Made by a program: the position numbers and the translations under genes. Positions 33,426 to 44,365 of a stretch of 60,000 nucleotides of DNA are shown here, piece by piece. Each line of letters starts with the position of its first letter. The first letter of the stretch is position 1. Source of the DNA: Adiantum capillus-veneris (taxonomy: Eukaryota; Streptophyta; Polypodiopsida; Polypodiales; Pteridaceae); the NCBI GenBank assembly GCA_014529385.2, contig CM043952.1, positions 61,894,119 through 61,954,118 of the forward strand, given 5' to 3'. The notes below the pieces were generated by a model. That model made no database searches and was not told the DNA's origin. It was given only the letters and a program-made list of their open reading frames with translations.

Positions 33426-34085
33426 TTGATTGAATGGATTGCCTTTGAAATTGTAACTCTACCCAAAAGGTAATTAAAGAGTGGGCAGTTGAGGAACTTT
33501 GAAAGGACCTGGGACGGCGGTTGATGATGGTCGACCAAGCTTTCATGTTCGTGGTGACCGGCTTAGGAGGTTTTAAGGGGGGAGGGGGATGTGAACCCTT
33601 GAGGACTAAAAGTCCTTGAGGGTCAATGGGTGGCCAACTGACTTGGAGCCATACCTTTTATGGGTAAAAAGCGTGTGAAAAAGGGAGGCCGATGTCGAGC
33701 ACGTCTGGCAAAGATTGCACGTGAGAGGAACTGGTGGGAAATGGCGAGCTCTACAAACCTTGTCGGGCCGCAAGGCAGAAGGCAAAACCACTCAAGGACC
33801 CAGGGCACCACCATGGTCCCAGCCTTGTAGGGGTTGATGGAGATTGACAGGGTTAGCTTTTTACATGCAAGGGTTGGTTCCCACGGTGGCTCCACTCAAA
33901 GCTTTAGAAAAATCTTTTATTGCACCAGCTTTGGAATGTTTTCATTTCTTGCAGTGTAACTTGATGAACAAACGATAAAGATCAGCTAGAAGCTGGTATT
34001 CTCAACTTTGATTCCATTCCTCTACTCTATCCAAAAAAAGGAGAAAATCCATCTGGTTCCACCCCACCTGCTCCTGCATGCTATC
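33423..34085. other. Unassigned stretch
   Basis: A short plus-strand frame starting at 33658 (MGKKRVKKGGRCRARL, very basic) and a longer minus-strand frame at 33623-33895 overlap. Neither shows a family I recognise. A basic start followed by WWEMAS could be part of a LINE first ORF, but this is a guess. Confidence 0.3.
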
Positions 34086-34090
34086 TTTCT

Positions 34091-35450
34091 TCAGGTGGGT
34101 TTCCCAACACCCTTAATCACATTTTGAAGCACATCAAGCCCTAAACCTTTGTCAAAATATAGCTTGAGCCACACACCAGTCACCTTGTGCCTAAGAAGCT
34201 TTCCATTTGCCTTCACCAATTGATATGTCCCATTAGGAAAAGCCTTATGCACCTTGTATGGACCTATCCACTTTTTCTTGAACTTATTTTGGAAATCAAA
34301 GTCATTGTAGATTTCATACTTAGTCACTAAGTCACCTTCCTCTATCTCTTTAACTGCCTTGGCCTCAACCCACCTAGTGAGGTAGTCACGGGATACGAGG
34401 ATGTACTTCATACACTCATTGACTTAGGGAGTGGATTGATGGAATAAAAACCCACTTGCCAAAAGAATTCTGGGCTATAATAGTCCCCTTGTGACTCAGC
34501 TACTAGCTGCTTTTGACCCGTGGTCTGGCACTCGTGACATGTCTTGCACCAATAGTGCACATCCTGTACTATAGAAGGCCACCAAAAACCATCTCCAAGA
34601 ACTCAAAAAAGTACTTGATCCTTGCCTTGCTCTCTGCTTTCTTCATGACATTGCTCCAAGATCATGCCGATTTTCTCTTTGCAGAGCACTCTACTTAACA
34701 CTCCATCTCAACCATGTTTCATCATATCCTCCCCTATCAAAGTGAACCTGTGGGCCTTTTAAAAAATTCTCCTCCTCTATAGCTTGGATAAATTTTTTGG
34801 ACATTGGATCATACTCAAAATGTTGTCTATCTTCTTCAAGATCTCTCTACTTGCATAGGTGGTTGGTGCATGCACCTGTACCCGGCTACTAGCTAGCTGA
34901 TATGCTACTTGACTTTGTTCCCTCTTGACATGCTTAAATTTGGTGTGGACACCTTGAAGGTCATAAGATTTGGAAAATATGACCTATCCCTGTGGGTCCT
35001 ATATCACCACACCACCTTCTACCTTTTGCACCACTCTTCTATACTCTCCGTCAAACCATATGACAAAAGCCCCTTCTCTAGATTCTTCTTGTACCACTCT
35101 TGAATATTTGACAAACCTACTTCCCTGTTAACTAGAATGTTAGGGAGATGTGACTTGCCCATGTGATCAATCTTGAACTCAAACTCGGATTCGTGCAACT
35201 CCAGTACCCACTTCATAATATGCTTCCTTGGCTTCAAATGCAACACAATAAGTTCTTAGATGTCAGCACATAAAACTTGCAAACAATCAGGTGTACTTTA
35301 AAATTCCTACATGCAAAACATAACACCATCATCCATTGCTTTGCTTTGGTGTAGGTCATCTCCCCGAGACTTATCACTCTGATCTTAGATTGGATGGGCT
35401 TGTAGCTCCTTCCTACCTTTTGTAGCAACACGATGGTGCACCTAAAGCTG
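34091..35450 (-). pseudogene. Ty3/gypsy pol remnant (RNase H to integrase), internally deleted
   Basis: The minus strand starts at about 35450 with the end of a gypsy RNase H (VLLQKVGRSYKPIQ, YTKAKQWMM, then HIMKWVLELHESEFEFKI). It then reaches the integrase zinc block WCKTCHECQTTG near 34525-34560. The last frame, 34091-34411, joins the start of the integrase core (YLTRWVEAKAVKEIEEGDLV) directly to its C-terminal domain (KKWIGPYKVHKAFPNGTYQL). The core with the second aspartate and the glutamate is therefore deleted. The reading frame stays open across the join. No LTRs were found for it. Confidence 0.82.
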
Positions 35451-36185
35451 GTCGATGCTGGGAGTAGACATAAGCAGAGATATGGATGTCCACATGTGCA
35501 TGGCAAGATACTAGAGTAGATGTGAATGCCCAAGGTAGGCAAGTGGTGGTGGAAATGTATGGTTGATGCAGTATTTTAGGCCAAAAGGGATCCAAAGGGG
35601 GGGCAATTGGGATGACAAGTTCATGCATCTAAAGTGTGGGAATGATGCCCTCGAATGTGGTGTTTATGATTCTCTACAAGCCAGAATCAACAGCTCCTCA
35701 AATGGAGCTATGATGGGGAGGATATTGAAGTTCAAACTTGGAGTGGTTTGTAGATCTTGGACGGACAGGGCAAGTGGGAAAAGGTGAGTAGAGCTAGAGG
35801 AAGTAGGTAGGATTGAAGTGCTCAAGGTGTGGGACATGCTAGTCTTTCTGGATTGTCAATTGGAGGTTGGACGAGGATAGTATGGCCAATAGAAGATTTG
35901 GAGGGGCCCAATTATGGGGTGTTTTGAACGCACTGGTAGACGAGCCATCTGGTGGTTGTTTGGCATCACCAGAGATCCAAGAGGTAGTGGGAATCATGCG
36001 GACTTGACCAAATCTCACGTCTCATCCATTGACCTCACGATTGCCAAGATACGGCGGATAGAAGTTGGTTCCAGTTGCCAACGGTGTGATGTTAGATGAA
36101 TTTTTGTTGTTTTTGCAGCCTTGGTTAGTGGGCTCAGGGAGGTCAAAATGTAGCATGGTCTCCAAAGTTCAAAGTTGGCAATGGG
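35451..36185. other. Non-coding stretch left of copia element B
   Basis: No protein family was recognised. The sequence is interrupted at 36190 by copia element B, and the other half of this locus resumes at 41994. Confidence 0.5.
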
Positions 36186-36190
36186 AGTTG

Positions 36191-36417
36191 TGTTGAAATT
36201 AGGGTTGCAGAGAAACACACACAACTTGGAGAAGACAAAGGAAGCTCAAGGCACACAATAAAGAGTGTGTTACTTAGTGTGCAATGGAAAGATAGATAGC
36301 CCTAGAGTGATGCGCGTATATACAATGCTTAGGGGAAAAAATCTCCTAAAGAGGGAAAAAATGCCCCGGTGGTCCTAATGTGTTAACACACAACACTACC
36401 ACATGTATATGGTAACA
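36191..36417 (-). repeat. 3' LTR of copia element B, 227 bp
   Basis: On the minus strand it runs from TGTTACCATATACATG to CTAATTTCAACA. It matches the 5' LTR at 41762-41988 base for base over most of its length, with scattered substitutions. Confidence 0.93.
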
Positions 36418-36428
36418 AATCCCCCCTG
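36418..36428 (-). other. Polypurine tract of copia element B
   Basis: The minus strand reads CCAGGGGGGATT just before the LTR start. Confidence 0.75.
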
Positions 36429-36492
36429 GAGTGATGCAGTGAATGAGAGATGGCACATGAGTAAAGGGAAGTGCCATGACCTGAGGACATGA

Positions 36493-36790
36493 TCAATCCA
36501 CAAATGGGAGTAAGCCCAAAGCTTTGCGGAAAGCTTCAAGCTTCTCACGAGACAATGCCTTTGTGAAAAGATCTACAAGGTTGTGCTGTGTTGGCACATA
36601 AGCCAAGCTGATCTCTCCTGCTAAGAGCCTCTCCCTAACATAGTGGTAATGCACCTCAATGTGCTTTGTATGAGCATCAAAAACTAGGTTCCTCACAACT
36701 ACCAATGCACTCTGACTGTCAGTGTAGATAGTGTTGGCAGTGTCCTGTCCAACACCCAAATCATCCATAAGGCGTCTGAGCCACTAAGGT
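36493..36790 (-). pseudogene. Copia RNase H, N-terminal half deleted
   Basis: The C-terminal half is intact: TIYTDSQSALVVV (catalytic aspartate), TKHIEVHYHYVRER, then VPTQHNLVDLFTKAL. Upstream the frame jumps directly from the RT end (KSIFCYL) to WLRRLMDDLG at about 36785. About 100 residues normally found there, with the first aspartate and the catalytic glutamate, are missing. This is a clean internal deletion with a frame change. Confidence 0.88.
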
Positions 36791-37790
36791 AGCAAAAAAT
36801 ACTCTTGACAGCCTGCCAATGCTTAGACCCTAGGCTATGCATAAATTTGTTGACCTGTGAGACTGCAAACTGAATATCCAGCCTCATGTTGCATACATAA
36901 ATGAGGCAGTCAATAGCAGTTTGATAAAGAGTGACATCAGCAAGATCGCCAGCATCATGCAGACTCAACTTCAAACCTGTTTCCATGGGAGTGGCAATAG
37001 GTTTGCAATCCTCAAATCCAAACTTACATAGCAATGTATCTATGTAACTTTTTTGACACAAGGAAATACCACCATCACATTGCTTAAACTGTATACCCAA
37101 GTAATGATGCAACAGCCCCAAATATTTCATCTTGAAAGTAGCATTCGAATCAGCCTTAAATTCAGCAATATGTCTCTCAATTGGTCCAGTGATCAGCAAA
37201 TCATCGACATAAAGAACCACAATGAGAAGTACATCACCCTCACGCTTTACATACAATGTGCTTTCTGTTGGACTGCTATGAAATCCTCGTTTGACCAAAT
37301 GAGTTTCAGCTTTCTTAGACCAAGCACCAGGAGATTGCTTCAACCCATACAAAGCCTTCTTACATTTGCACACTTTGTCCTCTTGTCCTTTTATGACAAA
37401 ACCGCGAGGCTGTGTTACATAAACTTCCTCAAATATGTCACCATTCAAGAAAGTAGTAACAATGTTTGATTGAGGTACATCCCAACCAAAATGAGCTGCC
37501 AATGCACATAGAAAATGCACAGTAGTCATACGACAAGTGGGAGCAAAAGTCTCTTCATAATCTATGCCTTTTTGCTGTGCATTACCCTTTGCAACAAGTT
37601 GAGCCTTATGGCGATCAATCTCACTATCCGTCTTGCATTTCAACTACTTGTAAACCCACTTTGTACCAATGGCCTTTTTGCCAGGAGGAAAATCACATAA
37701 AGTCCATGTGTCATTTTCTATAAGTGCATCATATTCTGATTGCATGGCAGCCATACAATTTTTTGAATTTTGTGCTTCATCAAAAGACAG
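36791..37790 (-). pseudogene. Copia reverse transcriptase of element B
   Basis: Opens with the ENDTWTLCDFPPGKKAIGTKWVYK block at 37644-37745. An in-frame stop at about 37644 precedes KCKTDSEIDRHKAQLVAKG. The open frame 36699-37643 then carries the palm with LYGLKQSPGAW and the catalytic YVDD (LYVDDLLITGP), followed by the thumb block (YLGLLHHYLGIQF). Only one stop interrupts it. RT copies the element RNA into cDNA in cytoplasmic particles. Confidence 0.88.
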
Positions 37791-37837
37791 AGGCTCCTCA
37801 ATGTCATGTAAGCTAGACACAGCCAAAGCATAACAAT

Positions 37838-38055
37838 CTGATGCATAAGATGCATGGCAAGAGCCTGAACGAGTACGACTAGACAAAGGTGCATCCAATT
37901 TACTGTCACGCAAAGTGTGCACCAACCATTTTGGCATACCTCTAGCCTGATGCATAAGATGCATGGCAAGAGCCTGAACGAGTACGACTAGACAAAGGTG
38001 CATCCAATTTACTGTCACACAAAGTGTGCACCAACCATTTTGGCATACCTCTAGC
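37838..38055. repeat. 109-bp exact-period tandem duplication in copia element B
   Basis: Units 37838-37946 and 37947-38055 are nearly identical (CTGATGCATAAGATGCATGG at the first start). The period is not a multiple of three, so the duplication puts the integrase-RT linker out of frame. The translated block KWLVHTLRDSKLDAPLSSRT appears in both units, in different frames. Confidence 0.92.
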
Positions 38056-39130
38056 CTGCTCATTTTCAGCCCTTTCCTCATTAAGTACATCATGTACATC
38101 TGCATCAGTAATAGGCTGAACTATAATATTTTCAAAAAACCCCATAGGCTGTACATTTGCCTCATTGGAACTTACATTCATGTTTCCACCACTGAAAAGA
38201 GGCAACAAAGTGTCATAAATGCCCTGTGAGCTTACATTACTGTCTCTAGTACATGACAACAAGGGTTGAACAGAATCTTCCAGAAACACTACACTGCGGA
38301 TGATACAACTTGTAACCTTTGCTTTCAGCATTATAACCAACAAAAATACATTTGAGAGCCTTATCATCCAATTTTCTGCGCTGCACTTGTGGCACCAAAG
38401 AATATGCCAAATAGCCAAAAACACGCATGTGCTCAATAGAAGGCTTTCTATCATGCCATGCTTCATATGGAGTAATAGAATGCAAAGCTTTCGTAGGACA
38501 CCTGTTAAGTACATAAGTGGCACACATGATGGCCTCAAGCCAAAAAGAATGCGGCAAAGCTTGACTTTTGACCATACATCGTGCCATTTCCTTAAGTGAC
38601 CTGTTTTTCCTCTCAGCAACACCATTTTGCTGAGGTGTATAAGGCACTGTACATTGATATTTTATCCCACGACTAGCCAGAAATGCATTAAATTCATGAG
38701 ACATATACTCCCCCCCTTGATCGGAATGGAGGGTGCCCATAGTAGATTTCGAGACATTTTTCAGCCATAGCCAGAAATTGTTTGAAGCACATAAAAACTT
38801 TGCACTTCGCTTTAAGAGGAAATACCCATGCATTCCTGCAGTAATCATCAATGAAAGTCACAAAGTACAGGTAATTGCCCAAGGACGTAGCTTGCATGGG
38901 CCCACAAACATCACTATGCACAAGCTGCAACCTGCATGTGGCCCGAAGTTAACCATCCTTTGGAAATTTAGAACGCTGCATCCTACCCAAAATACAGCCT
39001 TCAGGGGGCAAAGAAGCAACCATATTAGATTTTTGCAAACGTAGCAAACTGGAAAAATTCAGATGGCCAAAACATGCATGCCAAAGTTTTGCATCTGAAA
39101 TAGCCCTTGAATTTGCAACAGCATTTGCAA
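37942..39130 (-). pseudogene. Copia integrase of element B
   Basis: The pre-integrase block (LWHACFGHLNFSSLLRL) is at about 39050-39110. The core begins with LVHSDVCGPM (first aspartate, 38915) and FIDDYCRNAWVFPL. After a frame change, LHSDQGGEYMSHEF gives the second aspartate and YTPQQNGVAERKNR the glutamate (38246-38851), followed by SFWLEAIMCATYVLNR and the C-terminal FVGYNAESKGYKL. A second frame change near 38260 leads into the linker. All three catalytic residues of the DDE triad are readable. Confidence 0.87.
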
Positions 39131-39134
39131 AATT

Positions 39135-39761
39135 TTATCCACACTTGTCATACAAAGTGAGCTTATACAGCCCACCACACAAAAGGCCAAATGAAACAAT
39201 TTCATCACCAAAATTGAGATCATGAACTGTACATTTTTCATCCACAAATTTGACTGCAAGTCCAAGTCTAGCAAGTGCAGATATAGACAAAAGATTCTTC
39301 TTGATCCCAGGTACATAAAGTGCATCAACAAGTGTGAAAGAACTGCCATTAGTAGCAGTAATAAGCACAATCTTTCCAACTCCTTGAACCGGATAAGAGG
39401 CATTGTTGGCACAAGTGACTGAATTCCCATGAGGGACATACTTGAGAGAGTTGAACAATTCACGATGTGAGGTAATGTGCTTTGTAGCACCACTATCGAA
39501 ATATCACACATGTGAATCTGTAGCAACTGACAAGCATGCATCATGGACAACAGGATTGTAGGTGCACACTACGCTAAAAGCCCATTCTACATCAACATCA
39601 TCATTACAGTCTCCTTTCACAGAAGACTCAACAATGGCTGCATTTGTAGTGGAACCAACATTTGCAGTGGAACCACCCTCTTTCTTCTTAGCCTCTTTGG
39701 CCTTCAACTTAGGACACGACTTGATCAAGCGATCATTAGCTTTACAATAATGGTAACACAT
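39135..39761 (-). pseudogene. Copia gag end and protease of element B
   Basis: The zinc-knuckle region at about 39708-39761 reads MCYHYCKANDRLIKSC: the first cysteine pair is spaced by three residues instead of two and the histidine is arginine, so the knuckle is degenerate. A stop at about 39504 precedes the protease, which has the D-S-G motif in YFDSGATKHIT near 39485-39515 and continues through GVGKIVLITATNGSS to KKNLLSISALARLG. The protease matures the gag-pol polyprotein. Confidence 0.82.
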
Positions 39762-41399
39762 TTTCTTTTTGCCCTTACCACCAGAATTTCCAGACGAATT
39801 GCTGCCAGCAGAAGCATTGGGAACAGAAGTTTTTCCACTCGTAGCAGAACCATAAGAAGTGGCTGCATTGTTGTTACCACCCTTTCTTTGAGAAGCAATA
39901 AAAGCCTGTTCAACTACACGCTATCTAGTCCTATTTTTTCTGGAAAGTGACTCTTGCAAGAGCAATGTGTATAATGCATCAAACTTGACAACTTCTAGAT
40001 TTCCTTGGGTCATAAGTCTCCAAGTATTAGCAAAAGTCTGGTAAGGCATGAAGAACAGTCTACACAAGGGAACTGTCTGAAATGACTTCACCAGCAGAAA
40101 TAAGTTGCTCATTGATATCCTTGACACTAGCAAGGAAAGTGTCATCTACCTCATGTTAAGTATGGAGCCTGATTTACCCTTGTAATTTTCTGTGGTAAAA
40201 GCGCACATTTGTAAGGCCCCCATTATGAGGAGAAGCCATCGTGCGTGAAGGAAAATCACTCACCGGAAACCAAAATTTTCACGGACAAGAATTAGGGGCA
40301 ACTTTAAAGGCCTCGGGGGCGGAGGCCCTCGAGACTTTTCTTTTCGCCGGAATATTCTTTTTCACTGGAATATTATGGCCGGACAGCGGCCGGAAAGTGG
40401 TCGGAAAACAACCGGCCGGTTGGCCGGTGGACGGTAGTCAATGGCCGATGGCCGGTGGTCGGAAGTCAATGGTCGGTGGCCGGTGGTCGGAAGTCAATGG
40501 CCGGTGGCCAGTGATCGAATTCAAAAGCGGACTTGTCTTCTCAAGGGCGGCCACACATGGGCGGATTTGAGGGTCTGATTTGGACTTATTCGCACAAGGG
40601 CGGCTACACATGGCTGTCTCTCATAAGAGAGGGCAGCCCTTTTGGCCTATAAAAGGAGGCCATTTCTACACACATTTCATAGTGTGAAGTTGATGCAACA
40701 AGGTGAGTGTGAGGTGGTGAGAGTGAAGCAAGGCGGGAGCTCCATTAAGGGTATAATCCCTTTGTAAACTACTTCTTGTTTTGAAGTACTAAAGCCATTG
40801 AGTGGCTGCTTTCCCGTGGACGTAGCCCACATTGGGTGAACCACGTATATCGTGTGTACTCTCTCTCTCTCTCTCTACTCTATAATCTCGTGTATATAAA
40901 TCTGTCTCTCTCCATTAAGTAATCTACTCAATTATCTATTTAGCTACGTCTTATTTCCTAACACCTCATGCATAATCTTCGACTCCAGCTCTTTACGCAG
41001 CAAAGCAATTTTAGCCTCATTGCGACTTGCATAAAGACCAGCCAAAATATCCCAAGCCTGTTTTGCAGATTTTGCTGAACGGATGTGAGGAACAATGGTG
41101 CACTTCACAGACAACACAATCAATGCATGAGCCTGCGCATCCTTTACATCCCAACGAGCTTGTTCTTCCGTAGGTAAAACAACTCTAATAGCAGTAATCC
41201 TTGTAGCAAGACCTGCAACATCCTCAACATTGTCTGCATCCTCAGAACCACGACGTACATCAATGCCCTGCACAATATTCCAGATGCCCTTTGGCACAAG
41301 AACGTGTTGCATCATATAAGCCCACATAGGGTAATTGTCCCCATCCAACCTGTCCTCAGCAGCAAACATCTTGAAGACATTTGTGTTGTTGTCAGCCAT
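39762..41399 (-). pseudogene. gag: Copia gag of element B, split by a solo LTR
   Basis: Starts at ATG 41399 (MADNNTNVFKMFAAEDRL). The gag domain (NYPMWAYMMQHVLV...WNIVQG, then AWDILAGLYASRNEAK) runs to KIMHE at 40969, where the solo LTR and its CCTCA duplication intervene. It resumes at about 40150 with DTFLASVKDINEQL in a frame that shifts soon after. A serine/asparagine/glycine-rich stretch precedes the zinc knuckle. Removing the LTR plus one duplication unit restores the join. Confidence 0.87.
40154..40963 (+). mobile_element. Solo LTR of copia family A, 810 bp, nested in copia element B
   Basis: Runs from TGTTAAGTATGG to TTTCCTAACA, flanked by identical CCTCA at 40149-40153 and 40964-40968. 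It is the longest of the four family-A LTRs because the GGTCGGAAGTCAATGG tandem block is expanded (about 40420-40510) and there is an extra block near 40285-40340. The TATA box is at 40648-40655. A single LTR with a perfect target duplication shows insertion followed by LTR-LTR recombination. Confidence 0.95.
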
Positions 41400-41747
41400 G
41401 GTAAATGATGCACGTGATGTGAAAACTTCCCAAAAATAGGAGAAATGGAGCGGGAACAACACGTGCTATATAGCACAAAATGTAGAAGACTGTAAGGCAC
41501 ATGTTATGCAGAAATCGACACTGACAAAAATTTTGCACAAAATGACAAAATAGCCTGTGCAGTACTACCTGTAGTGGAAATGGAGAGCAAAATGAGCCCG
41601 AATCAGAAATCTGAGTAGACTAAACTCTACGAGCTTATCCAAAATATTTGTCGACCTACGAACACTCACCGAATCTCACTGTAATTGGAGAAAGTGAGCA
41701 GGCGTGTGCTGGAGCATCTGGCGACTAAGCCTGGGAGGACGTAACCT

Positions 41748-41759
41748 GCTTTGATACCA
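41748..41759 (-). other. Primer-binding site of copia element B
   Basis: The minus strand reads TGGTATCAAAGC two bases after the LTR, matching the initiator-Met tRNA site with one change. Confidence 0.88.
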
Positions 41760-41761
41760 AT

Positions 41762-41988
41762 TGTTGGAATTAGGGTTGTAGAGAAATGCACAAAGCTTGG
41801 AGAAGACGAAGGAAGCTCAATGCACACAATAGAGAGTGTGTTACTTAGTGTGCAATGGAAAGATAGATAGCCCTAGAGTGATGGGCGTATATACAATGCT
41901 CGGGGGAAAAAACCTCCTAAAGAGGGAAAAAATGCCCCGGTGGTCCTAATGTGTTCACACACATCACTACCACATGTATATGGTAACA
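41762..41988 (-). repeat. 5' LTR of copia element B, 227 bp
   Basis: Same ends and length as the 3' LTR. On the minus strand it begins TGTTACCATATACATG and ends CTAATTCCAACA, followed by the primer-binding site. Confidence 0.94.
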
Positions 41989-41993
41989 AGTTG

Positions 41994-44365
41994 TTGGGCT
42001 GGTTTTTCCAGTTCGAGCATTAGATCTATGAGCACTGAGCTGCAAGGCTCTGAACATGGGATGGAGAAACTGTTTTTAATATGCATGGTTGTTGACGACT
42101 GGGTCAACAACACGACATAACTCAACAAAGCCTTATTCTCTAAGAGTTATGGAATGCTGCAGATTATGGTTATAAACATCATTTGTAATAAGTAAGTAGT
42201 CTAGTTGCAAAAGCCGGGGTGCAATGGTACTTCTAGATTGTAAATACCAAGCCATTTGACCCCTCAAACTGTATTTTTGGTTAACCTAAGGTAGCCTTAG
42301 TATAGAAGGTACCTAGGTCACTTTTGTAAAAAACTTTTATCATAATCATAAGTTTTAAGCTGCTGTCAACTGTGTTGTGAGAGAGGAAGAGAGAGAGCAT
42401 GAGCTTCATCTTGGAGATACTCCTCGTTCGTTCATCACATTGTAGATCCGATTGCACCATTGCGCTAGCCTTGGCAAGAGCTACACATCGATGCCAAGCA
42501 TTCCTTGAGGAAAGAGAGCATACACGCTCATGCATCTACAACCTATTTGCGACTGTAAGTATATCAAACAATGTCTATTTTTTTCTTGCAAGTAATCGTT
42601 AGAATCGTAGCGACATAAGCTACATAGATGTACTCATACATTTCAGTTTTGGGCACTTTCAAAATTTTGCTCTATCTTTATATGCGTTTTCTACATATGG
42701 GTCAAGAGCTAGGATTTTGAGTGTAGAGGCTTAGGTACAGGTGTATCCTAGTGAGGGGATGGCGTTCCTTAAGTTTCGTACGATTATGGTATGGTTTAGT
42801 GAGTTTCCTTCCGTTTGTGTGTATGTGGCTAGGTGGTGTAGTTGAGAGCAATGAGACTCTAGGTTGTGGTTTAGTTGGCCTTCCAAAGTGTTGTATGCAT
42901 AGGATGGTCTCAGCCGAACAAGCTAAAGAGATTTCCTCCGTGTGCCTATCGTGTCGTATGTCACTACAAGAGGTACTTCACATTAGAGACGCTCGCAGTG
43001 CGATGCTTAAAAGTGAAAATTGACGGCGTCGCTATGGGCGTCGGGGTGCTTTTTTTGTGAGCTTTTCATTTGGAGCTTTTTGCAAGAATTTAGGTCTTTC
43101 TTGGTTTTCAGCTTCATTTGTGGGCTTTGTTAATATTTTAGGCATGACATAGCAAGATGAAAACATGCATTAGTGTCCAAATAGTTGTCAATATATTTTA
43201 ACACTCATATTTTGTGATTTTGGGAATCTCTTAGATCCCACATATAGATGGACAATATACTAAATCTTAATAAAGAAATTTGTTGTAATCTATTAAAAGT
43301 TTATAATTTTAGCAATAATGTCACTGTTTACATGACTTCAAGCTATCATGGTTATGGTTTAAAGAAAAATCAGTGAGAATACTGAAATAAATAATCTATC
43401 CAAGTATAAAGAGTTTTCCAAAAGACCAAAGGGGGATAGGAAGGATGTAAAATAGTATACTACATGTAAGAGGTGTAGATAGTGGGGAGATACTTATATT
43501 TTATCCCACATTATATAGTGGGGAGATACTTATATTTTCTTTTAAGATAAAGATCTTTATCTTGGTTAGATATGGATCTCAAATTTGCCATGATTTGTCT
43601 AAGATAAAATTTGATGTTATTTAGAGCAAGGCCTTCTTCACTTTAAAATCAAGTCTACATGTTAATTATGTGCCTCACATTCAAATCCACGTTTCAGAAT
43701 TATTGGTCATTGTAAAGAAATTTTCAATCATAAACTCCTTAAATGGTATCCTTAGGTCTTCGTTTGAACATATGGAAAATATTATGAAGGGTTGTCGATG
43801 TACCATGGAAGAATGATATAGTTGTAGACTTAAGCTAGCTTACAACTTACCTTCTAAGGTCAAATCACACACACACACAAAAACAGACAAGCTCAAAATA
43901 GGTGGCAAGATGACCACGAGGGTTGCACTTTCAAAACCCCTAATGAGCATTTATGGGGTAATAATGATTCCTATTTTAATAAATTTTCATAAAAGGAGTA
44001 TAAAAATTGGTTTTGTTATTGTATCTCTGTTAATTTTCTTAAAATATTTGCATTGAAATACTCCTTCTACTCAAATCATACAATACATTAACATGATTAC
44101 ATAGTGTACCCCTCGAGAAGATGTCCCTTTAGATGGGTAGTGAGTGTAGAGTTTAGCTAGGGACATCTATTTTAGAGGAGATAACCTTTAATTAAGTAAA
44201 AGAGTTGTAGAGAAAGATAGGGAGAATTGTTTGAAGGGGCCAATGTTTATGGTGGATGGCAAAGTGAGATCAAGTATTTGGGCAATAGAATCAAGAGCAA
44301 AGGTAGTCAATTTGTTGGGATAATGGAGGATTGAAATGGTAAACTGAAGCACAATATAAAGACCT
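41994..44365. other. Unassigned stretch between copia element B and the LINE
   Basis: No protein was recognised. A GTAAGT at 42557 follows an open stretch (42399-42556) and could be a splice donor, but there is no supporting homology. At 42962 the plus strand reads CACTACAAGAGG and then runs into a GACGGCGTCGC-type GC-rich block, resembling a CACTA terminus. From 43030 on, the sequence is AT-rich with a short (AC) run near 43870. Confidence 0.4.

Larger units (their letters stand above)
36191..41988 (-). mobile_element. Complete Ty1/copia element (family B) with nested solo LTR
   Basis: Minus-strand element with identical 227-bp LTR lengths and perfect 5-bp target duplications: AGTTG at 36186-36190 and 41989-41993. 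It contains the primer site, gag, protease, integrase, RT, a truncated RNase H and a polypurine tract. An 810-bp solo LTR of copia family A sits in gag (40154-40963) with its own target duplication. The total of 5798 bp falls to about 4980 bp without the nested LTR. The RNase H has lost its N-terminal part and there are a few stops, so it is not autonomous. Confidence 0.94.

Noticed and set aside
36191-41988. Bacterial or CRISPR-type arrays anywhere in the window
   Set aside because: Repeats found are LTRs, microsatellites and minisatellites; none has the spacing of a CRISPR array.
42399-42602. Possible exon ending at GTAAGT
   Set aside because: A donor-like hexamer alone is weak; no homology, no acceptor with a continuing frame.
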